In this document: positions 6,984-10,700 of the stretch, piece after piece
How positions within the stretch are numbered: position 1 is the first letter of the stretch
Layout of the letters: each line of letters starts with the position of its first letter
Assembly (NCBI GenBank): GCA_050330055.1
Contig: JBHJOF010000268.1
Location: 1-10,700 of the forward strand
Source of the DNA: JBHJOF01 sp050330055
GTDB taxonomy: Bacteria; Pseudomonadota; Alphaproteobacteria; Kiloniellales; JAKSDN01
Direction: 5' to 3'
DNA length: 10,700 nt
Notes under the pieces: generated by a model
Database searches by the model: none
Seen by the model: the letters and a program-made list of their open reading frames with translations, nothing else
What the model was told of the DNA's origin: nothing
Program-made: the position numbers and the translations under genes

Positions 6984-7012
6984 GCTATGGCAATTGATAT
7001 CGTTTGCGTTAA
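6984..7012 (-). promoter_or_regulatory. Inward promoter inside the right repeat
   Basis: On the minus strand TTAACG (7012-7007) and CATAGC (6989-6984) are spaced by 17 bases, exactly mirroring the left-end promoter. The -10 match is poor (three of six). It faces the TTG-start ORF, whose ribosome binding site follows about 20 bases later. Confidence 0.42.
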
Positions 7013-7025
7013 GTATACAATTGCC
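7001..7025 (-). repeat. Right terminal inverted repeat (IRR)
   Basis: Read on the minus strand it starts GGCAATTGTATACTTAACG and ends CAAACG, 23 of 25 identical to the left repeat. It sets the element's right boundary at 7025. Confidence 0.92.
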
Positions 7026-7033
7026 GCTGTAGC
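7026..7033. repeat. Right 8-bp target-site duplication GCTGTAGC
   Basis: Exact copy of 4812-4819, directly after the right terminal repeat. Confidence 0.92.
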
Positions 7034-7387
7034 AGCATCCAGTTGGGACTTATCCACGGGGCTAGCTTCAAACCAATCCTTTGGCCGAGAGGTGACGCAG
7101 TCTAATGGAGGGTTGGACCAGATGCAGCCGGGTCGCTTGTTCTCCGAGCCCGCACTTAAGGCGAATGCAATATCATCGACGATACTTGCTGCTTCTCGCA
7201 GGCGAGCTTCGTAGTTAGATCGCGAAAGACCATCATGATTGGCGCATCGGCGAACTTTGGGAATTAGGTTCTCAAAGACAAGTTGGTATTGGCCCTTGTC
7301 ATAGGACTCGTCGTCGTAACGGTCCTTCTTTAAGAGTTGCCAGAAAGACGCCTCTACTTCTCGGTACTCATCATCCAGAGAAGCCAT
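7026..7387 (-). pseudogene. N-terminal part of the gene split by the transposon
   Basis: This fragment encodes about 118 codons up to the insertion point. It starts MASLDDEYREVEASFWQLLK and runs through DKGQYQLVFENLIPKVRRC, SIVDDIAFALSAGSENKRPG and WFEASPVDKSQLDAAT. The ATG at 7387-7385 is preferred because upstream codons run antisense through the higB remnant, although the frame stays open to 7711 and no strong ribosome binding site is visible. At the insertion the frame runs on into the transposon and stops at 6920, giving a 155-residue product with a foreign tail. Joined to 4241-4819 it would make about 310 residues: a soluble helical N-terminus followed by two membrane segments. I do not recognise the family. 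Confidence 0.75.
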
Positions 7388-7480
7388 CTTTGCCGCACTG
7401 TTCAATTTTGTCCGATCCTTTGTGCATTGTGCCCCACACTTAGCGTGGACGCTAGGCGAACAGTAGACCCGCACAAAGCG

Positions 7481-7663
7481 CAAATCCTTGGGTTTCCAGG
7501 AATGCTGCACCCTTGCTAGACAGTGGTTACGATGAGTTGTTTCCGATGGGGCAGACAGCCGACGAAGGGCCTTTGGAGTGCGAAGGTGTCGGGCAACTGG
7601 CGAATCATCCTTCGCTTCGAAGATCGCGGCGCCTCCGATGTGGATTTGGTAGACTATCACTAG
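7481..7663 (+). pseudogene. higB: HigB-type toxin remnant
   Basis: Before higA, in one continuous frame, the sequence reads QILGFPGMLHPC, a TAG at 7517-7519, then further codons to GLWSAKVSGNWRIILRFED and ASDVDLVDYH, ending at TAG 7661-7663. The SGNWRI...DYH ending is the signature C-terminus of HigB/RelE-fold mRNA interferases, and PGMLHP resembles the conserved PG-x-x-LHP segment before it. The spacing between the two is longer than normal, and no N-terminal HigB sequence is evident upstream. The gene is therefore truncated and interrupted, and the toxin is probably lost. An ATG at 7532 could still give a 43-residue fragment. The C-terminal part is much surer than the upstream part. Confidence 0.7.
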
Positions 7664-7674
7664 GAGATTGACGG

Positions 7675-7968
7675 ATGCCGATGAAGACCCCGCCGCATCC
7701 GGGCCGCTCAATCAAGGATGCCTGCCTCGAGCCCTTGGGGCTGACCATCACCGAGGGCGCGAAGCTGCTTGGTGTCACCCGCAATACCCTGACGCGGGTG
7801 ATCAACGGGCACGCCGGCATCTCGCCGGAGATGGCGATCCGTCTGGAGAAGATGGGCTGGAGCACTGCAGAATCCTGGCTGGCCATGCAGACCGCCTATG
7901 ACTTGGCGCGAGTGCGCAAGGTCCAGAACAAGATCAGGGTAACTCGTTACCAACCAAGGTTGGCGTGA
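7675..7968 (+). CDS. higA: HigA-family antitoxin, XRE-type regulator
   Basis: This 97-residue protein has the standard HigA/VapI layout. The N-terminal PPHPGRSIKDACLEPLGLT leads into a helix-turn-helix, ITEGAKLLGVTRNTLTRVIN, then GHAGISPEMAIRLEKMG. The C-terminal WLAMQTAYDLARVRK tail is characteristic of these antitoxins. HigA neutralises the HigB ribosome-dependent mRNA interferase and represses its own operon. A ribosome binding site AGGAG (7662-7666) overlaps the higB stop, eight bases before the ATG; ATG 7681 is an alternative start. Only the toxin is damaged, so this is an orphan antitoxin that might still regulate DNA. Its TGA overlaps the queG start as GTGA, which may couple their translation. 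Confidence 0.9.
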   Translation: MPMKTPPHPGRSIKDACLEPLGLTITEGAKLLGVTRNTLTRVINGHAGISPEMAIRLEKMGWSTAESWLAMQTAYDLARVRKVQNKIRVTRYQPRLA

Positions 7969-9110
7969 CGGCGATTGCGGCATCGAAGGCCCTGGACCCC
8001 AAGGCGGCGATCCGCGAGCGGGCGCTGGCGCTGGGCTTCGACGCGGTCGGCTTCGCGGCGCCGGAGCTGGGCGCGGCGGCCAAGCGTGACCTCGCCGAGT
8101 ATCTGTCGCTCGGCTATCACGGCGACATGGGCTGGCTGGCGGCACGGGCAGAGCAACGCGCCGACCCCAAGGCACTCTGGCCCGAGGCGCGCTCGGTGGT
8201 GGTGCTGGCGCTCAACTACGCGCCGCCGGACGATCCGCTGGCGCGCCTGGAGACGCCGGAGCTGGCCAACATCTCGGTCTATGCGCGCAACCGCGACTAC
8301 CACGACCTGATCAAGAAGCGGCTCAAGGCGCTCGGCCGCTGGATGGCCGAGGAGCTCGGCTGCGCGCTCAAGGTCTTCGTCGACACCGCCCCGGTCATGG
8401 AGAAGCCGCTGGCCGAGCGCGCCGGGCTCGGCTGGCAGGGCAAGCACAGCAACCTGGTGTCGCGCGACTACGGCTCGTGGCTGTTCCTGGGCGAGATCTA
8501 CAGCGACCTGGCGCTGGCACCTGACGCGCCGGAGCAGGACCACTGCGGGCGCTGCCACCGCTGCCTCGACGTCTGCCCGACCAAGGCCTTCCCGGCGCCC
8601 TACCGGCTCGATGCGCGGCGCTGCATCTCCTACCTCACGATCGAGCACAAGGGGCACATACCGCGCGAATTTCGCCGCGCCATGGGCAATCGCATCTATG
8701 GCTGCGACGACTGCCTGGCGGTCTGTCCCTGGAACAAGTTCGCGCAGGCCTGCCGCGAGCCCGCCCTGCAGCCGCGGGACGACCTGGCGGCGCCGGTCCT
8801 GGCCGAGTTCACGCGTCTCGACGACGCGGCCTTCCGCCAGCGCTTCGCCGGCACGACCATCAAGCGGATCGGCCGCGACCGCTTCCTGCGCAATGTCCTG
8901 ATCGCCATTGGCAACAGCGGCCAGACGGCCCTGCTGCCCGAGGTGCGGCTCCTGCTGGACGACCAATCGCCGCTGGTGCGCGCCATGGCGGTCTGGGCCT
9001 TGGCCAGCCTGGCCACGCCGCAGGCCTTCGCCACAGAGTGCGCAACCCGCCTGGCGGGCGAGAGCGACCCGGCCGTGCGCGAGGAATGGCAGGCGCCGGG
9101 CGCCGCCTAA
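7965..9110 (+). CDS. queG: Epoxyqueuosine reductase
   Basis: QueG is the cobalamin- and iron-sulfur-dependent reductase that converts epoxyqueuosine to queuosine in tRNA, completing the pathway begun by Tgt and QueA. The 381-residue product has GFDAVGFA at the N-terminus and the catalytic region VDTAPVMEKPLAERAGLGW with the expected acid D140. Two ferredoxin-like cysteine sets follow: C194, C197, C200 and C204 (CGRCHRCLDVCP), and C220, C247, C250 and C254 (GCDDCLAVCPWNKFA). A C-terminal HEAT-like helical region includes LLPEVRLLLDDQSPLVRAMA. The GTG at 7965 sits five bases after AAGG and overlaps the higA stop. The cluster partners queA and tgt lie 3.75 kb upstream on the same strand, separated by the insert. 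Confidence 0.96.
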   Translation: MTAIAASKALDPKAAIRERALALGFDAVGFAAPELGAAAKRDLAEYLSLGYHGDMGWLAARAEQRADPKALWPEARSVVVLALNYAPPDDPLARLETPELANISVYARNRDYHDLIKKRLKALGRWMAEELGCALKVFVDTAPVMEKPLAERAGLGWQGKHSNLVSRDYGSWLFLGEIYSDLALAPDAPEQDHCGRCHRCLDVCPTKAFPAPYRLDARRCISYLTIEHKGHIPREFRRAMGNRIYGCDDCLAVCPWNKFAQACREPALQPRDDLAAPVLAEFTRLDDAAFRQRFAGTTIKRIGRDRFLRNVLIAIGNSGQTALLPEVRLLLDDQSPLVRAMAVWALASLATPQAFATECATRLAGESDPAVREEWQAPGAA

Positions 9111-9113
9111 CGC

Positions 9114-9518
9114 TCAGTTATAGGGCGAGGGCGGCGGCGGGCCGGGGCTGCAGATGAAGGTCACGCGCACCGGCTGGAACAGCGAGCAGTCGTTGAGCAG
9201 GGCGTCCTCGTCGTAATAGCGGATCTCGCCGTTGTTGGGGCAGAGCTCGCGAGCCCGCGCAACCACCTGCTCCCTGGTGTTGAACTGACTGCTGTAGCAG
9301 AGCGAGAGCGGCAAGGGGCTGGGATCGTAGTCGTGCGGCCCGAGCTCGGCCCGCACCGCGCGGGCGGCGGCACCAGTGGCGTCCTTGGCCGCGCGGGGCG
9401 GGTCGACGACAAAGGGGCGCGGGCTGCAGCCGGCCGCGAACAGGCTCAGGGCCAGCAGGCCCAGAGACAGGAGAACCACGAGACGGCCGGGTCGGAACCG
9501 GCCCGATCGGCGGACCAT
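9114..9518 (-). CDS. Small secreted lipoprotein of unknown function
   Basis: The 134-residue product starts MVRRSGRFRPGRLVVLLSLG, with a basic N-region, a hydrophobic core and a lipobox FAAGC, so C31 should be lipidated and the protein membrane-anchored. The mature part carries four more cysteines (LCYSS, ELCPNNG, NDCSLF, FICSPG), enough for two disulfides in the periplasm, and a proline-rich end PGPPPPSPYN. The ATG at 9518-9516 is chosen because GGAG lies six bases upstream; a longer frame from 9554 lacks such a site. It converges on queG with only three bases between the stops. The ELCPNNGEIRYYDEDALLNDC and LFQPVRVTFIC segments look conserved (the first cited only up to its cysteine landmarks), but no function can be assigned. 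Confidence 0.85.
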   Translation of the reverse strand: MVRRSGRFRPGRLVVLLSLGLLALSLFAAGCSPRPFVVDPPRAAKDATGAAARAVRAELGPHDYDPSPLPLSLCYSSQFNTREQVVARARELCPNNGEIRYYDEDALLNDCSLFQPVRVTFICSPGPPPPSPYN

Positions 9519-10006
9519 CGCAAGCTCCAGCGGTTGGCCGGCCCTAGATAGCACAAATCACCGGCGACGCAGGCCCATTCCCCGCCGCCCGCCCGGGCGC
9601 CACCCCGCTGCATCCGATGAGGCCCCACCGCGCCTGCCCTGCCCGATGCCCAGGGCCTGGTCCGAGCCATATCATCAGCCCTCATGACCCTCGAACCCCG
9701 TCCACAAGCGCCGCCCCACATCCAGCAAATCATCGCCAGGTAACAAGTTTAACTATTAATGGGGTTAGCTAAAATACATTCTAAATTTTATACGATAATA
9801 CTGACTTTATCTCAAATTATAGTTAAATTTGCTTCATTATTTGTTGACTTTTGTGCCGAAATCCTCCACGTTATTACGACGGGGCGGGTAGAGCTTGGGG
9901 AAACCGGGGCCAGAGTGGGCCAGACGGAAGCCTCCATTGCTCCAAGCCAGCCTCCACCAGCGCCGAGACTTGCGCTTGACGGGTCAACCATCAGGGCTAT
10001 CGGGTC
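9519..10006. other. Intergenic region with an AT-rich core
   Basis: No convincing gene or RNA is seen. Bases 9555-9735 are GC-rich and C-biased on the plus strand. Bases from about 9741 to 9855 are strikingly AT-rich, unlike anything else in the window, with TTAA, TAAAAT, TATACGATAATAC and TTGACT elements. They are followed by 150 bases of normal composition before the cell wall hydrolase start. The AT-rich tract probably carries the hydrolase promoter, but no single -35/-10 pair stands out. An 84-codon open frame from 9759 has no ribosome binding site and no protein-like character. Confidence 0.5.
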
Positions 10007-10627
10007 ATGCTGATTTGCAACAAGGACGGATTGAAGCAACGCATTGTTCGGACGGGACGGGCCGCCGGATTTCTGCTGGCGGTCACCCTGCCCGGCCTGT
10101 TGGCCATGGACACGGCCCAGGCCCAGGGCGACAGGGCCAGCCAGGGCGAGCTCCGCGAAGAGCTCTACTGCCTCGCGTTGAACATCTACTTCGAGGCCCG
10201 CAACCAGTCGGAGCTGGGCCAGCGGGCAGTGGGCCACGTGGTGCTGAACCGGGTCCAGGACCGGCGCTTCCCCAACACGATCTGCGGGGTCGTGCAGGAA
10301 GGCGGCAAGGGCGGCAAACGCCACAGCTGCCAGTTCTCCTGGTGGTGCGACGGCCGGAGCAACGTGCCGCGCGACGCCCGGGCCTGGGAGGAGAGCCTGA
10401 TGGTCGCCAGCTACGTCTATTGGGGCTTTTCCAAGGATCCGACCTACGGCGCGCTGTGGTACCACGCGGACTACGTGCAGCCGGTGTGGCGCAAGGCGCT
10501 GCAGCGCGGGCCGGAGATCGGCCGGCACATCTTTTACCTGCACGAGCTGACGGCCGACCAGCGGGCCTCACGGGGGACGGCGGGCAAGGGCGAGGCGCTC
10601 GCCGCCGCGCTCGAGCCCCAGGGCTAG
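10007..10627 (+). CDS. Secreted cell wall hydrolase, SleB family
   Basis: The 206-residue protein has a signal peptide, with a basic start, hydrophobic AAGFLLAVTLPGLLA and an AQA-type cleavage site near residue 39, so it is exported to the periplasm. The mature domain fits the SleB/Hydrolase_2 family of peptidoglycan lytic enzymes: CLALNIYFEARNQSELGQRA with predicted catalytic E63, then VGHVVLNRVQDRRFPNTICG, and CQFSWWCDG. YGALWYHADYVQPVW follows. Such enzymes cut peptidoglycan glycan strands; in alphaproteobacteria they are assumed to serve wall remodelling rather than spore germination. The ATG at 10007 has only a weak upstream AGGG. The alanine-rich tail after residue 185 is probably unstructured. 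Confidence 0.9.
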   Translation: MLICNKDGLKQRIVRTGRAAGFLLAVTLPGLLAMDTAQAQGDRASQGELREELYCLALNIYFEARNQSELGQRAVGHVVLNRVQDRRFPNTICGVVQEGGKGGKRHSCQFSWWCDGRSNVPRDARAWEESLMVASYVYWGFSKDPTYGALWYHADYVQPVWRKALQRGPEIGRHIFYLHELTADQRASRGTAGKGEALAAALEPQG

Positions 10628-10644
10628 GGTAGGAGGTCTGGATA

Positions 10645-10700
10645 GTGCCTGGACGCCAGGGGATCGGGCCAGCGGGAGCGGCGGGGAAAGGGACAACTCA
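10645..10700 (+). CDS. Possible start of a further gene, cut by the window end
   Basis: GTG at 10645 is preceded at an ideal eight-base spacing by AGGAGG (10631-10636), and the frame stays open to the window end (VPGRQGIGPAGAAGKGTT). It would lie 17 bases after the hydrolase stop. The peptide is too short and too low in complexity to recognise. Confidence 0.3.
   Translation, partial: MPGRQGIGPAGAAGKGTT

Larger units (their letters stand above)
4820..7025 (+). mobile_element. IS1595-family transposon with HNH-nuclease cargo
   Basis: This 2206-bp unit is bounded by 25-bp inverted repeats and an exact 8-bp direct repeat. It holds a transposase (4885-5808), a 55-codon minus-strand ORF, an HNH-nuclease-like gene and an 85-codon minus-strand ORF. 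Simple IS1595 elements are near 1 kb, so more than half of this one is cargo; passenger-bearing members of the family are known. Both ends are intact, the transposase is uninterrupted and the two target copies are identical, all pointing to a fairly recent insertion. The cargo is lower in GC than the host genes. Whether this exact cargo combination has been described could not be checked. Confidence 0.9.

Noticed and set aside
6906..7214. Plus-strand ORF crossing the right end of the transposon
   Set aside because: It is antisense to the split gene and to the terminal repeat. Its resemblance to the start of the left-end ORF (CVKYTIAA/CVKYIIAA) is just the inverted repeat being translated.
7388..7711. 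Upstream extension of the split gene on the minus strand
   Set aside because: These codons run antisense through the higB remnant and the start of higA, so the open frame is probably accidental; ATG 7387 is the better start, though not certain.
9741..9790. CtrA binding site in the AT-rich tract
   Set aside because: TTAA elements are present, but no pair has the seven-base spacing of the known TTAA-N7-TTAA motif.
9759..10013. 84-codon ORF starting in the AT-rich tract
   Set aside because: It has no ribosome binding site, its composition follows the underlying AT-rich then GC-rich DNA, and it ends just inside the hydrolase start.
10648..10660. CCTGG-ACG-CCAGG hairpin as a terminator after the hydrolase
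   Set aside because: The stem is only five base pairs and no T-run follows.

Overview
The window is GC-rich chromosomal DNA. Its core genes resemble those of an alphaproteobacterium, probably Rhodospirillales-like; this is inferred from protein style and composition, since no taxonomic marker is present. In order it holds: the 3' end of a 2-oxoglutarate/Fe(II) oxygenase-like gene; a convergent choline-sulfatase-type gene (betC-like); the queuosine genes queA and tgt, overlapping at ATGA; a composition-shifted insert of about 3.7 kb; an intact HigA-type antitoxin gene; queG, the last queuosine gene; a small lipoprotein on the minus strand; a 490-bp intergenic region with an AT-rich core; a secreted SleB-type cell wall hydrolase; and possibly the first codons of another gene.

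The insert between tgt and queG is layered. The inner layer is a complete IS1595-family transposon of 2206 bp (4820-7025). It has 25-bp terminal inverted repeats (23/25 identical, starting GGCAATT) and an exact 8-bp target duplication, GCTGTAGC, on each side. It encodes a DDE transposase and carries cargo: an HNH-nuclease-like gene and two small minus-strand ORFs. Each terminal repeat contains the -35 part of an inward-facing sigma70-like promoter, so the ends appear to drive transcription of both strands toward the middle. The outer layer is a minus-strand gene of unknown function that the transposon split. Removing the element and one target copy restores an uninterrupted frame of about 310 codons with two predicted membrane segments.

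Next to the outer layer lies a decayed HigB toxin remnant, with a recognisable C-terminus (SGNWR...DVDLVDYH) and an in-frame TAG upstream, followed by an intact higA. The higA stop overlaps the queG start (GTGA), so queG expression may now depend on a damaged toxin-antitoxin locus.

queA, tgt and queG make tRNA queuosine: Tgt inserts preQ1 into tRNA, QueA converts it to epoxyqueuosine and QueG reduces that to queuosine. The order and shared strand suggest one ancestral cluster later split by the insert. The first 56 bases form a perfect palindrome that looks more like a contig-end fold-back than biology.
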